Source: Planctomycetota bacterium (GTDB taxonomy: Bacteria; Planctomycetota; Brocadiia; JAADGH01). From it: a DNA stretch of 60,952 nucleotides. Where the stretch lies: assembly GCA_013152475.1 (NCBI GenBank), contig JAADGH010000195.1:40939-101890 (forward strand), written 5' to 3'. Positions within the stretch are counted from its first letter, which is position 1; the number at the start of each line of letters is the position of its first letter. The notes beneath the pieces are model-generated. The model did not search any database. It saw nothing but the letters and a program-made list of their open reading frames with translations, and was not told the origin of the DNA. Position numbers and translations under genes: made by a program. Positions 16,440-25,427 of this stretch are shown here, piece after piece.

Positions 16440-17204
16440 CTACGCCGAGACGACCATCTCCCGGAACAGCGCCGCATACAAACCAATGACACGCTCCGCA
16501 TCCAGGCTCTCCCTACATTCAAGTGACATAAATCCCCGGTATCCAAGAGATTTCATGATTGCAAAGAATTCCTTGTAGGGATATTTGCCGGACTCGAGAT
16601 CATGGATGTGAACGTGGCGGATGTGGCCCTTCACCTGGTCGATGGAGTCCTTGACCGGCCCGTCTTTCGCCTCGCGCGGGTCGCAGTTGTGCACGATACC
16701 GACGCGCGGGTGATCGGCAACCTCGATGGCGCCCTTGGCATACGTCCAATTGTAGAAGTCGCCGTGCATCTCCAGGCAAACGTCCACCCCGCTGCCTTCG
16801 GCATGTTCGCCCAGTTGACGCAGGCAATCGCCCACGTTGTGTACGACCGTGTTCTTATCGTTCTCGCCGAACCGGTCCCCGAACACACGGATTCTCGGCG
16901 CTCCGACATCATGCGCCAGATCAACAAACCGCTTGCCCCGGTCCACGTTCTCCTGCCGTTCGGTTTCCTCCATGGATTGGAACTTGCACCCCGTGGCAAT
17001 GCAGCAGATGGAAACGCCGGCGTCCTCGCACTTTTTCCGGACCTCCGCACGCTGCGCCGGGGTGGTGTCCAGCTCGACACCATGCTTGTGGTCGAGCTCC
17101 GCGCGGAATTCAATTCCCGGTATCCCGCTGTTCGTCACCACCTCAAGCAGCTTGTCCAGGTTCATATCCTTCCCGAGCTGGAACGACAGCAAACTCAGCT
17201 TCAT
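16440..17204 (-). CDS. Sugar phosphate isomerase/epimerase (xylose isomerase-like TIM barrel)
   Basis: The product is 254 residues. ATG 17204 is preceded by GGAGAA; the open frame begins 34 codons earlier with no ribosome site. It has the AP-endonuclease-2/xylose-isomerase-like pattern: KLSLLSFQLGKDMNLDKLLEVVTNSGIPGIEFR, CEDAGVSICCIATG, PRIRVFGDRFG, VCLEMHGDF, VGIVHNCDP, HIRHVHIHDL, GFMSLECRE. The E and H/D residues in these strands are the usual divalent-metal ligands. It is probably the last gene of the UxaA transcript and may isomerise or epimerise a sugar or sugar acid in the same pathway. The exact substrate is unknown. Confidence 0.85.
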   Translation of the reverse strand: MKLSLLSFQLGKDMNLDKLLEVVTNSGIPGIEFRAELDHKHGVELDTTPAQRAEVRKKCEDAGVSICCIATGCKFQSMEETERQENVDRGKRFVDLAHDVGAPRIRVFGDRFGENDKNTVVHNVGDCLRQLGEHAEGSGVDVCLEMHGDFYNWTYAKGAIEVADHPRVGIVHNCDPREAKDGPVKDSIDQVKGHIRHVHIHDLESGKYPYKEFFAIMKSLGYRGFMSLECRESLDAERVIGLYAALFREMVVSA

Positions 17205-17318
17205 TTTTTGTTCTCCGTGTGGGTTCTCTCGCGAGAAAGCAACCAGGCTGCTGTGGCCAAACGACGACCACAGCAGCCAGGACCATTGCGCGATTCCCGC
17301 CCCCATTTATCGGTTCAA

Positions 17319-18509
17319 TTATGCGCTCACGTACAGCTTCGTCATGACGAATTCCTTGTGGTTCATCACCTCGGCGCAGGTCCAGCGCCCGTTGGCCACG
17401 CGGATCATCATGTCCCACAGCTTGTCGCCCGCCTGGTTCAGCGTCAGCTTGCGCTGGAGAATGCCGGACACATCGACGTCGATGTGCTCCTTCATCACCT
17501 GGCAGGTCTTCGGGTTGGCCGACAGCTTGACCACAGGCAGGATCGGGTTGCCAACAATGTTCCCTTGCCCTGTCGGGAAGAGGTGGCACGCAAAGCCAGC
17601 GGCGGCCCACAGGGTAACGGCCTCGGCGGCGGCCGAGGAGGTATCCATGTACCACAGGCCCTTTCCCTTCGGCATTTCGGCCGGCTTCAAGCACCCGACA
17701 TATTTGCACTTCTTGCCGATCTTCTGGAGATTGCCGAGGGCCTTTTCCTCGATGGTGGTCAACCCGCCGCGGATGTTGCCCTTCGTCGGCTGCGACCCCA
17801 TCAGGTCCACGCCCTGCGTCTCCACCACCTTCTGGTAATCGTCGAACATTTTCATAAATTGCGCCGCAGCCTTTTTGTTCTTGGCCCGCGCTGCGCAGAT
17901 GTGCTCGCCGCCGGTAACCTCGGTGGTCTCGCCGAAGCTGAGCGTGTTGCCGATGGCCTCCAGTCGGTCGAAGACATTGCCCACCGTGGGACACGACGCC
18001 AGCCCGGACGTGGTGTCCGACTCGCCGCACTTGGTTGAGACCCAGAGATCCTTGATGGGGCACTTCTCGCGCTTCTGCTCGCTCGCCCACAGTTTATATT
18101 CCCACGCCTTCCACGACGCCTGCCGCACGCACTCCATCTGGCCTTTCAGTTCGATGGAGAAACCAGCCGCCTTTGTCCGACCCAGCTTCTTGACACCCTC
18201 AACGATCTTGTTCGTCCACTCGTCCTCAATGCCGATCACCACACAGGCCGCAACGTTCGGATTGGCGCACGTGCCAATGATGGTTCGGAAAAACAGATCC
18301 AGGTCCTCGCCGAATTGGAGACGACCGTAATGATGAGGGAGCGCCATCGTTCCCTGAATGTGCGAAGCGACGGCCTGAGCGGCGGCGTTTGAGATGTCGT
18401 CGAGCGGCATGATCACGACGTGATTGCGGATACCCACACGTCCGTTCTCTCGCCGGTACCCCATGAAATGCTTCTCAAGTCTTGCTTTCCTCTGCTTTCG
18501 TCCAGCCAT
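17319..18509 (-). CDS. uxaA: UxaA-family dehydratase, large (catalytic) subunit, altronate/galactarate type
   Basis: The product is 396 residues, corresponding to the large C-terminal part of altronate dehydratase (UxaA) and related sugar-acid dehydratases. Visible signatures include [25 protein letters not shown] at the N-terminus, conserved cysteines ([28 protein letters not shown]) suited to an Fe centre, EVTGGEH, and [29 protein letters not shown]. These enzymes remove water from aldonate or aldarate to give a 2-keto-3-deoxy acid. The separate 92-residue gene 3 nt upstream supplies the SAF-like N-terminal domain. Altronate is the best guess; galactarate or another sugar acid is possible. 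Confidence 0.85.
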   Translation of the reverse strand: MAGRKQRKARLEKHFMGYRRENGRVGIRNHVVIMPLDDISNAAAQAVASHIQGTMALPHHYGRLQFGEDLDLFFRTIIGTCANPNVAACVVIGIEDEWTNKIVEGVKKLGRTKAAGFSIELKGQMECVRQASWKAWEYKLWASEQKREKCPIKDLWVSTKCGESDTTSGLASCPTVGNVFDRLEAIGNTLSFGETTEVTGGEHICAARAKNKKAAAQFMKMFDDYQKVVETQGVDLMGSQPTKGNIRGGLTTIEEKALGNLQKIGKKCKYVGCLKPAEMPKGKGLWYMDTSSAAAEAVTLWAAAGFACHLFPTGQGNIVGNPILPVVKLSANPKTCQVMKEHIDVDVSGILQRKLTLNQAGDKLWDMMIRVANGRWTCAEVMNHKEFVMTKLYVSA

Positions 18510-18512
18510 CGC

Positions 18513-18791
18513 TCACCACCTCGCTGTCTTCAGATTTTGGGTATGGACGTGCTGTCCCTTCTTGATTGCCTTCGACGCATTGCCGATTTCCTCGTCATAC
18601 TTGATCACCTTTTCGCCCTTCGCGATATTATCGACGGCGATCTTGTGGCCGAGCGGAATGTTCTGCGCGGCCTTCAGGCGAAGCGTCGAGTTCTTGGCCA
18701 TGTTCCAGCCGGTCAGCGACTGGCCCTTTTTCAGGTCCACCACGGCGACGCCAACCGTGTCCTTTTCTCCATGCACAATGTAGTGCACCAC
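18513..18791 (-). CDS. UxaA-family dehydratase, small (SAF-domain) subunit
   Basis: The product is 92 residues from GTG 18791. That codon sits 7 nt after a strong AGGAGG, whereas the open frame starting at 18890 has no such site. It encodes a SAF-like domain (KDTVGVAVVDLKKGQSLTG..., AAQNIPLGHKIAVDNIAKGEKVIKYDEEIGNASKAIKKGQHVHTQNLKTARW), the N-terminal module of altronate dehydratase, here a free subunit as in SuyA/SuyB-like pairs. The final HTQNLK segment is typical of this module. It is the first gene of the unit, driven by the promoter at 18937-18965. Confidence 0.85.
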   Translation of the reverse strand: MVHYIVHGEKDTVGVAVVDLKKGQSLTGWNMAKNSTLRLKAAQNIPLGHKIAVDNIAKGEKVIKYDEEIGNASKAIKKGQHVHTQNLKTARW

Positions 18792-18936
18792 GGGCGTTCC
18801 TCCTTTCACCAATTCCAATCCAACACGGAACAAAAAAACAAAGGCGAGCCGCACGAGCGACGCAGCCGTCATGCGCTGCGCCATTCTCACTGCTCCGCCA
18901 TCACGTCAACACCACCCCCCTGACTGCACCTCGCAA

Positions 18937-18965
18937 ATATAGAACAACCGCCGGACAAAGTCAAG
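18937..18965 (-). promoter_or_regulatory. Strong sigma70-like promoter of the uxaA-isomerase operon
   Basis: On the minus strand, TTGACT (18960-18965), a 17-nt spacer and TATATT (18937-18942). The predicted transcription start is near 18930, leaving a leader of about 140 nt. No regulator gene lies beside it, and I see no clear operator palindrome. Confidence 0.65.
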
Positions 18966-18984
18966 AACTTTGCATGCCGCAATG

Positions 18985-21900
18985 TCACTCCCGGCGCAAG
19001 GCCGCCGGTGTGACCACCCGGACGACCCACGACGCGCTGCACAGGAAGAGGATGAATGACAAGGCAAGGGTCAACAGGGCGGCGGTCATGGGGACGAGGT
19101 CGATCTGTCCGAGGTCCTTCGACACCTGCGGGAACGTGGCGAAAAGCGCCGAGCCTACGCCGATGGCAACCCCGGCCGCCAGCAACAGACCGTTCTCCGC
19201 CAAAACCAGCGCCACGACGCGCTTCCGCTTGAAGCCGACGGCCGAGAGCAGGGCGAATTCGTTCCGCCGCTCGACGACACCCCGCATGAGGACCACCAGG
19301 AGTCCAACCGACCCAAGCACCACACCCAGCCCCCCGAGCATCTCGAAGGCGGAGATATAAGAATTCGCAATGCGGAAAAAGGAGTCGAGCCGCTCCCGGG
19401 TCGTCTCGACCGTCGCACCAAAGTCGCGCAGGTCACGCAGGATGATCCTCCGGACCTTCTCGGCGTCGGCTTGGGACGCGTCAATCAACAGCGTCTGGTA
19501 TCCGGTCCGGCTGGGAAAGAGCAGGTGGAAGTTCGCGTCCGCCATGAGCACGACACCCTGGAACATGCTCTTTTTCAGCAGGGCCACAATCCGCAGCTTT
19601 TTCCCCTTCCCCTTTTCATCGAAAACGTCCATTGTATCGCCGATGCCTTTCTTCATAATCCACTGCGCCGACTCGCTGTCGGCGATGACGGGGATCCCTT
19701 CACCCGCGCCACTCTTGAGGAGTTTCCACGGGTTCTCGACATCCTTGATCCGTGGGGAAAAGGAAAATCGGCCGTCTGCGATCATCACATCGGGCACGCT
19801 CAGGATCTTCGGTGTGGAGGGCCGATACAGGTTCCGGCAGCTTGCGTCCTCGCCCGAACTGGCGCGCATGTTCACTATCTGCACCCGGTCCCACAGCCCC
19901 TCGTCGTCCGTCTTGACGGCCAGATACCGCCGGCCCTCCTTTGTGCTGATGTCGTAGGGCAGGGGCACATCAAACTCCGCGATCAGGCGGTAGCCGCCAA
20001 CGCCCCCGTGTCGGTCGAGTGAAACGGACGCCCCCTGGGTCTTCATGGACCCCACGGCAAACAGAATGAAATAAGCGGAGGCCAGCATGCTCACGGTCAA
20101 CATGCTCCGGCTCGGGTTCCGCGCCGCGTTCCGAATCGCGAAGGCAAGTGCATTCAGGCGATGCGGCCCATCGTCGCGCCTTCGCGACGGACGCCGCATC
20201 GCAGCACGGAAGCTCAGCAGCAAGGCCGCCAATACGCAGGCGCCTGCGATGAAAAAAGCGATCTCCGGGCGGATTGAATCACTGAGCGTGGCCAGGGTTA
20301 CGGCCATGATGGCGACAACGAACAGGGCCCCAGCCGCCAACCGGTTCCGCCTGCCCGCAACACGGCGCTCGCGCAGTTGCGTGCCGCCCGCGAGAATCTC
20401 CGCAATGCTCCCCCTCCGGAACCGGCGCACCCCTCGCCAGACGGCCAGTGCGCCGACTGTCAGACCTGCGATGAAGCCACCCGCGAGACTGCCGGCGGCG
20501 AGGTGGAGTGTGAGGAGCGTCGTACCGACGGCGTCATGCCACACCGTGCGAAGCCCGATCATCATCAATAGGGAATATCCGATTGCCAGCAAAACGCCGA
20601 TGAGTGCGCCCGGAAGAAGGAGAATGAGCCCTTCGCCAAGGAGGAGCCGCAGGATCGCTCTGTCGGTGAAGCCCTGCGCGAGCATGATGCCGATGTGCCG
20701 TTCCCGCTGCTCGACCGACAGCCGCAGGAGGAGCACAACCAATAGCGCGGCGCTGATGATGAGAAAAAAACTGAAGCCCATAAACAACTGGCCGAAGTCC
20801 GTGTTGCCGCCGGCCGCCTGGAGTTGTTGCCGGCGGATGGGGCGGAACACGAGGCCCATCGATGCCGGCGAGATGCGCTCAAGAAGCTCTTTCGCAAGCG
20901 CCTCCTTCTTCGCGCCGGGCGGAAACCGAATCGACGTTGCGCTTCCCGCCGGCGTCCCCCACAGCTTGCGGGCGGTCTCCAGCGCGATGAATGCCTTCGG
21001 CGCAGCGCGGTAGCTCTCCCAGTAGTCTTCATCGTCCTTGCGGATTCGGCTGGCCTTGAACTCGAAGTCCGGCGGCGGGTCCCACTTGCCCATCGTCTCC
21101 GCGTCGGTGATGCCCTTGAACTGAGGTACGAGCGATCGGTCCGCCCCGACTCCGGTCATGGGAAGCACTTTCGCCATAGTGAATTTCGTGCGCTTCTCCA
21201 CCAGCATTCCCTTCGGCCCGCGCACGGAATAGGCCAGCTCGATCTCATCGCCTGCCTTTGCCCCCAACTCCTCGGCTGTCCATTGATTCAGGAATATCTC
21301 ATCGGGTCCCAGCGGCCTCCCCTCAACTGTTTCCATTCCCGCCGCCATGGAGTAGGGGCATTCTTGGTCGCTTCGAAGGTCCCTAATCGTGTTGGCGAGA
21401 TACACCAGGACAGGTTCCGCGTGCGGGTCCGCCCTGGCCGCCTGTTCAGTCTCCTGGTTGAGGAAAATGGAATCGGATTCCAGGGAAAGGCCGGTGTTGT
21501 GCAGCGAAACAAGGCGCAGCCCATAGTCCTGCAGGGAAGCGCTCTCTTTCAGCAGCTTCTGCAATCCATCGTCGCTGCTTGTGTGATCCCTCGCAGAGAC
21601 AAACAGCGTGTTCGCTCCTCCCGTGCAGCCGACGGCCTCCTGCAATTCCTTCAGAGGGACCCACACGTTCCGCACCGGGCGCTGCGAGCAAACGAAGGAG
21701 AACGCTCCCTCTACCTCGGTCTTCTTTGCCACACGCTCGACCTTCAGGCGCAGTGAGATGACATCCTGCCCGCGCTGGCCGAAGGGAACATCGAAGACCG
21801 TCCGTCCGATCGGCCTCACCCGGATGATCACCGGTTTGCCGGGGGCGACGCCGATTGCCTCGGCGAGGGGTTCGCTGACGATGCACGTGCCCGCCTGTAT

Positions 21901-22251
21901 TCCGTCGCGGCCGAAAACATGCACGCGTGGCGCCCATGCACTGGAATCCGCGTTCGCGCCGCTTCCCGATGTGTGCAGGAGCGCCTCCACTCGGGCAAAG
22001 CCCGCCTCGAACCCCTTTGCGCGGTTCATCCGCCCGGCCAGTGATTGGTCGAAGACATGAGGAGACCGCAGGACGTAGTCCACATCGCCCAGCCGGGCCG
22101 CCACGATGTCCCGCAGGCTCTCCCGCACGCTGCTCCCCACGATAAGCGATCCGGCGAAGACCGCCGTGCCCACGGCGATGCCCAGCATCGTGGCCAGGTC
22201 CGCATGGCGGAAGTGCCAGATCGTTCGAAGAAGGAGGCGGGCCTTAGTCAT
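18985..22251 (-). CDS. Large ABC transporter permease, two FtsX domains (LolCE/MacB type)
   Basis: The product is 1088 residues. One helix lies near the N-terminus (TMLGIAVGTAVFAGSLIVG), followed by a large extracytoplasmic region (about 45-470), a helix bundle (about 485-690, containing LFMGFSFFLIISAALLVVLLLRLSVEQRERHIGIMLAQGF), a second external region (about 730-950) and a last FtsX bundle (GVVLGSVGLLVVLMRGVVERRNEFALLSAVGFKRKRVVALVLAENG). The 'RxxEhaLLxAxGf' loops contact the ATPase. This type drives lipoprotein, lipid or peptide movement by mechanotransmission rather than through a channel. It overlaps the ATPase gene by 8 nt and is the last gene of the isoprenoid operon, so it may export the product. 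Cargo is inferred. Confidence 0.88.
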   Translation of the reverse strand: MTKARLLLRTIWHFRHADLATMLGIAVGTAVFAGSLIVGSSVRESLRDIVAARLGDVDYVLRSPHVFDQSLAGRMNRAKGFEAGFARVEALLHTSGSGANADSSAWAPRVHVFGRDGIQAGTCIVSEPLAEAIGVAPGKPVIIRVRPIGRTVFDVPFGQRGQDVISLRLKVERVAKKTEVEGAFSFVCSQRPVRNVWVPLKELQEAVGCTGGANTLFVSARDHTSSDDGLQKLLKESASLQDYGLRLVSLHNTGLSLESDSIFLNQETEQAARADPHAEPVLVYLANTIRDLRSDQECPYSMAAGMETVEGRPLGPDEIFLNQWTAEELGAKAGDEIELAYSVRGPKGMLVEKRTKFTMAKVLPMTGVGADRSLVPQFKGITDAETMGKWDPPPDFEFKASRIRKDDEDYWESYRAAPKAFIALETARKLWGTPAGSATSIRFPPGAKKEALAKELLERISPASMGLVFRPIRRQQLQAAGGNTDFGQLFMGFSFFLIISAALLVVLLLRLSVEQRERHIGIMLAQGFTDRAILRLLLGEGLILLLPGALIGVLLAIGYSLLMMIGLRTVWHDAVGTTLLTLHLAAGSLAGGFIAGLTVGALAVWRGVRRFRRGSIAEILAGGTQLRERRVAGRRNRLAAGALFVVAIMAVTLATLSDSIRPEIAFFIAGACVLAALLLSFRAAMRRPSRRRDDGPHRLNALAFAIRNAARNPSRSMLTVSMLASAYFILFAVGSMKTQGASVSLDRHGGVGGYRLIAEFDVPLPYDISTKEGRRYLAVKTDDEGLWDRVQIVNMRASSGEDASCRNLYRPSTPKILSVPDVMIADGRFSFSPRIKDVENPWKLLKSGAGEGIPVIADSESAQWIMKKGIGDTMDVFDEKGKGKKLRIVALLKKSMFQGVVLMADANFHLLFPSRTGYQTLLIDASQADAEKVRRIILRDLRDFGATVETTRERLDSFFRIANSYISAFEMLGGLGVVLGSVGLLVVLMRGVVERRNEFALLSAVGFKRKRVVALVLAENGLLLAAGVAIGVGSALFATFPQVSKDLGQIDLVPMTAALLTLALSFILFLCSASWVVRVVTPAALRRE

Positions 22252-22909
22252 GGAGCGTCCCCTCGCTCAATGTCACGCACCGGTCGAACATTGCCCCGAA
22301 TTCGGCATTGTGGGTCACGACGATCAGGGCAACGTTCTCTTCGTCGCGAAGTCGGATAAAGAGCTTTCCGATTTTCTCGGACCGTTTCGCGTCCAGGTTG
22401 CCTGTCGGCTCGTCGCAGAGCAGGAGACGTGGGCGCCGGATCATGGATCGCGCTATCGCCACCCGCTGCCGTTCGCCCCCGGAAAGCTCGGAGGGAAAAT
22501 GGTTGCTTCGGTCCGCCAACCCGACCTTGTCCAGAAGCTCCTGTGCACGGTTCTCGTTTTCCGATGTGACGGGACCGCCTGCCAGGCACGGGAGCAAAAC
22601 GTTCTCGACGGCCGTGCACTGTGGCAGGAGATGATGGTCCTGGAACACGAATCCGAGGCTCTCGTTGCGGAACGCCGCGGCATCGTCCGCCGCCAGGTCT
22701 TGCAGGCGGAGGCTTTCGAACAGGATGCTGCCCGACGTGGGGGAGTCGAGCGTGCCGATGATATTGAGGAGCGTGCTCTTTCCCGAGCCGCTCGGCCCCA
22801 TGACCACCAGCGACTCGCCTTCGCTCAGGTCGAACGACACGCCCCGGAGCACGCGCAGCGGCTCGCCGGGGGCGGGATATTCCTTCGTAATATCTCGGAC
22901 CTCGATCAT
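22244..22909 (-). CDS. ABC transporter ATP-binding protein, LolD/MacB type
   Basis: The product is 221 residues, the usual length for a LolD-like ATPase. All motifs are intact: Walker A GPSGSGKST (38-46), Q-loop Q90, signature LSGGERQRVAIARSM (142-156), Walker B LLLCDEP (162-168) and a switch-histidine region (VVTHNAEF). It powers the FtsX-type permease encoded immediately downstream (8-nt overlap). It also overlaps the upstream prenyltransferase-like gene by 4 nt, so the transporter is part of that operon. The pair has no periplasmic MacA-like adaptor nearby. Confidence 0.93.
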   Translation of the reverse strand: MIEVRDITKEYPAPGEPLRVLRGVSFDLSEGESLVVMGPSGSGKSTLLNIIGTLDSPTSGSILFESLRLQDLAADDAAAFRNESLGFVFQDHHLLPQCTAVENVLLPCLAGGPVTSENENRAQELLDKVGLADRSNHFPSELSGGERQRVAIARSMIRRPRLLLCDEPTGNLDAKRSEKIGKLFIRLRDEENVALIVVTHNAEFGAMFDRCVTLSEGTLHD

Positions 22910-23871
22910 GATTCACTCCACTGAGCTTTGTTCGCGCGCCAGAATCTCTCGGATGGGTCTGCCTTCTCGAAGGCCAGCGCGAGGATACCCAGCCCGTAGA
23001 AAGTATACTCGGTATCCGCCTGGTCGTCCACCGGCGAGGCCCTGAAGCCGCCGCCTTCACACTCGCATGAGCGGGCGAACTGCGCTGCCCCGGCCACCAT
23101 CTCCGGCGCAAGCATGCCAGCGCTCTTCAGGGTCATCAGCGCGGTATAGGTGCTGAGCAGGTCGGGGAACGGAGCGCTCCTCGTAGCAAGCCAGCCGCCG
23201 GCGCCATTCCACATGTGGAGCAGGTACTCCGCGGCGCGGGCGATTCGCGGCGGGTCCGCCGGCCTCAGCAGCATGTCCGTCGAGAGCCCTGCGGCCGTGG
23301 CGTTCGTGTTGCTGTACCGTGCCGTAGGGGCGTCGCAGAAGCCGCCGTCCGCCCGGCTCTGCCGTTCAAGGAACTGCTGCAGCCGATCCAGATCGGGGGG
23401 CCGTTCCCCGATCAAGTCGTAACAGAGCGCAGCGAGGAACGTGTGATAGGTGCTTCCCACCTCCGCGTCTATCGTTTTTCCGTAACCACCGTCCGGCATG
23501 CGAAAGCGTTCGAGAAAACCGAACAGGGCTTCCCGGTCCGGACTCTTTCCGTCGAGAACCAGTAGCGAGTTGAGCAGGTTCAACTGGTCAATGGCATTCC
23601 TCGGTCGCCGACATGCAAGGTAAGCAAGTACTTTCGTGACAATGCTGTGCTCCAGCACATCAAGCGCGTGAAGCGCCCGAACGGCAAAGCCGGTGTAATA
23701 GAGGTCCGCTCCGCCGCGCCGCCCCGCGAAACCACCGTTGTCTTTCTGGAAGGACAGAATGGTTTGGACGTGACGCTTCCTTGCCGGGACGTTCGCGTGG
23801 GCCAAGGCCCTGCGCATGCGGGCGCTCAGCTTGGCCAGATAGCTGGTTTGCTCGAAACCGCCTTCGGGCAT
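22906..23871 (-). CDS. Prenyltransferase/terpene-cyclase-fold repeat protein (Rab-GGTase beta-like), zinc ligands lost
   Basis: The product is 321 residues. It is built from repeats of the alpha/alpha-6 barrel: SFQKDNGGFAGR, RMPDGGYGKTIDAEVGSTYHTFLAAL, RQSRADGGFCDAPT, NGAGGWLATR, CECEGGGFRASPVDDQADTEYTFYGLGILAL. The last segments align by eye with the end of protein prenyltransferase beta subunits. There the zinc ligands are Asp, Cys and His; here the Asp is kept (PDLLST) but the Cys position is Leu and the His position is Tyr (DTEYT). It has no DXDD motif either. It is therefore probably not a protein prenyltransferase; it may bind or cyclise a prenyl chain. It lies between the prenyl synthase and ABC genes in the same operon. 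Confidence 0.8.
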   Translation of the reverse strand: MPEGGFEQTSYLAKLSARMRRALAHANVPARKRHVQTILSFQKDNGGFAGRRGGADLYYTGFAVRALHALDVLEHSIVTKVLAYLACRRPRNAIDQLNLLNSLLVLDGKSPDREALFGFLERFRMPDGGYGKTIDAEVGSTYHTFLAALCYDLIGERPPDLDRLQQFLERQSRADGGFCDAPTARYSNTNATAAGLSTDMLLRPADPPRIARAAEYLLHMWNGAGGWLATRSAPFPDLLSTYTALMTLKSAGMLAPEMVAGAAQFARSCECEGGGFRASPVDDQADTEYTFYGLGILALAFEKADPSERFWRANKAQWSES

Positions 23872-23885
23872 CGTGGGTCCTGCGC

Positions 23886-25427
23886 TTAGAGAATGGTCTC
23901 GACGAGAAAGACGAGGAGCTCCTGAAAGTTCTCGGGCTGGGTCTCCCGCGCCACATCGAGGGCGTGAACCCGAAAACGCTCCCGGAGCACCTCCGCCCGC
24001 TGGAACACACCATGACGGAGGTAGATCTCCTCAACGGCCCCCGCGTCGGTCGGTGCGAAGAGGGTGGCGTGTTCCTCTTCGCAGCAGCGCTCCAGCGCCA
24101 GGGCGAGGAGCGATGTGGGCCGGACGTAGGCCGAGTCCTCGATCCAATCCGTCAGATCGTTGTTGATCTGAAAGGCCGCGCCGAGGTGTTTCGAGAGCAT
24201 GCGCACCGCCTTCCCGTGCCCCTCATGGGCGCCCCCCATCACAAGCCCGGCGGCGAGGGCCGCTTCGAAGGCGGGGGACGTCTTCAGGATGTAATGCCGC
24301 AGGACGTCGGCCAGCGGCAGCTCGCGCGAGCGTTCGCGCCGCCACAGAAGCTCCGCCCCCTGGCCCCGCGCAAGCTGGGCATGGGCGTGGCTGAAGGTCC
24401 GAAAGAGCCTTGCCGCTTTCTCCGGGCCGAACTCCTCCTCCACCGTCGCCGCCAGGCGGTATCCCAGGCCGAGCAGGTAGTCCCCCACGTTAATCGCCGC
24501 CGGGATGCCGTATCTGCGGTGGATCGTCTGCTCCTCATACCGGAACTCTTCGTCGTCCTCGATATCGTCGTGAACCAGCGACGCCTTGTGAAAGGCCTCG
24601 ATGGCGAGGGCCACGCGCTTCACACAGGGCGTCAGCATCGCCTGGGGGCGGAAGGCGCGATAGCCGGCCAGGGTGATGAAGGGGCGCAGCCGCTTGCCCC
24701 CCCGCCGCAGCCAGTCGCCGGCGATCCGGGCCGTCTCCTCGTCGGGGTGCCACAGGTCTTCGAGCAGCCGGCCAAACTCCGGCTGGTTGCACATCCGGTG
24801 GGCCACCCGGAGCAGAGGCAGGTAGCTCCGTGTGCGTTCGCCGGCGGCGGACCCCTCGCCGGAGAGGAACCACTTCAAAAGGTCCGTATCGACCTCCGTG
24901 TCTCTGCACCCACACGTGGTGAGCGGGATGGCGATGGAGGGCACGCCTACCTGCATCACCTTGTCGAAGGCCTTCTCCATCGAGTCGAGACACCCGATGC
25001 CGATGATGGCGTCCATGTCCTCCTCGCCGATGATCTTTACCACGACGGGCGACCCCTCGGCGACGATCGTGCGGTAGCCAAGGCCCTCGGCGAACTCGAT
25101 CACATCCGGCAGGTTGACAAGACAGCGCGGAAGCAGGAGAAGCCGCCGCTCGATAGGCACAGCGAAGAACTGCTCCAGCCAGAAGGCGTTGTGCAGCATG
25201 ACCATGGTGAAACCAAGATGGTCCTCGCTCAGCCCCCCCCTCTCGAGCAACCCCTTGCCGATGGCCGTAAGCTCGTCCCGGCACATGGGCCGTCTGCGCG
25301 AGACGCCCTTCGTCGCATCGAGCGCCGCCTGCCAGAGCTCCTTGCGGAGCTCGACGGTGCCAAGGGCCTTCCGGTAGGCCTGGACCTCCTCGCCGGTTTT
25401 TTTGATGTCATGAAGGATGCCGGTCAT
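23886..25427 (-). CDS. DUF116-polyprenyl diphosphate synthase fusion
   Basis: The product is 513 residues. Residues about 45-185 match a DUF116 domain by pattern (LLLLPRCLVNLPDVIEFAEGLGY, IIGIGCLDSMEKA, VPSIAIPLTTCGCRDTEVD). Residues about 225-510 are a trans-isoprenyl diphosphate synthase: GKRLRP (244-249), first aspartate-rich motif DDIEDD (287-292), and a second motif NNDLTD (422-427) in which the first Asp of the usual DDxxD is Asn. It should condense IPP with an allylic primer to make a C15-C20+ diphosphate; the chain length is not predictable here. The start is preceded by AAGGA and overlaps the cyclase stop as ATGA. The DUF116 fusion, cysteine-bearing, is unusual and its role is unknown. 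Confidence 0.88.
   Translation of the reverse strand: MTGILHDIKKTGEEVQAYRKALGTVELRKELWQAALDATKGVSRRRPMCRDELTAIGKGLLERGGLSEDHLGFTMVMLHNAFWLEQFFAVPIERRLLLLPRCLVNLPDVIEFAEGLGYRTIVAEGSPVVVKIIGEEDMDAIIGIGCLDSMEKAFDKVMQVGVPSIAIPLTTCGCRDTEVDTDLLKWFLSGEGSAAGERTRSYLPLLRVAHRMCNQPEFGRLLEDLWHPDEETARIAGDWLRRGGKRLRPFITLAGYRAFRPQAMLTPCVKRVALAIEAFHKASLVHDDIEDDEEFRYEEQTIHRRYGIPAAINVGDYLLGLGYRLAATVEEEFGPEKAARLFRTFSHAHAQLARGQGAELLWRRERSRELPLADVLRHYILKTSPAFEAALAAGLVMGGAHEGHGKAVRMLSKHLGAAFQINNDLTDWIEDSAYVRPTSLLALALERCCEEEHATLFAPTDAGAVEEIYLRHGVFQRAEVLRERFRVHALDVARETQPENFQELLVFLVETIL

Noticed and set aside
22906..23871. True protein geranylgeranyl/farnesyl transferase beta subunit
   Set aside because: Two of three expected zinc ligands are replaced and no alpha subunit gene is nearby.
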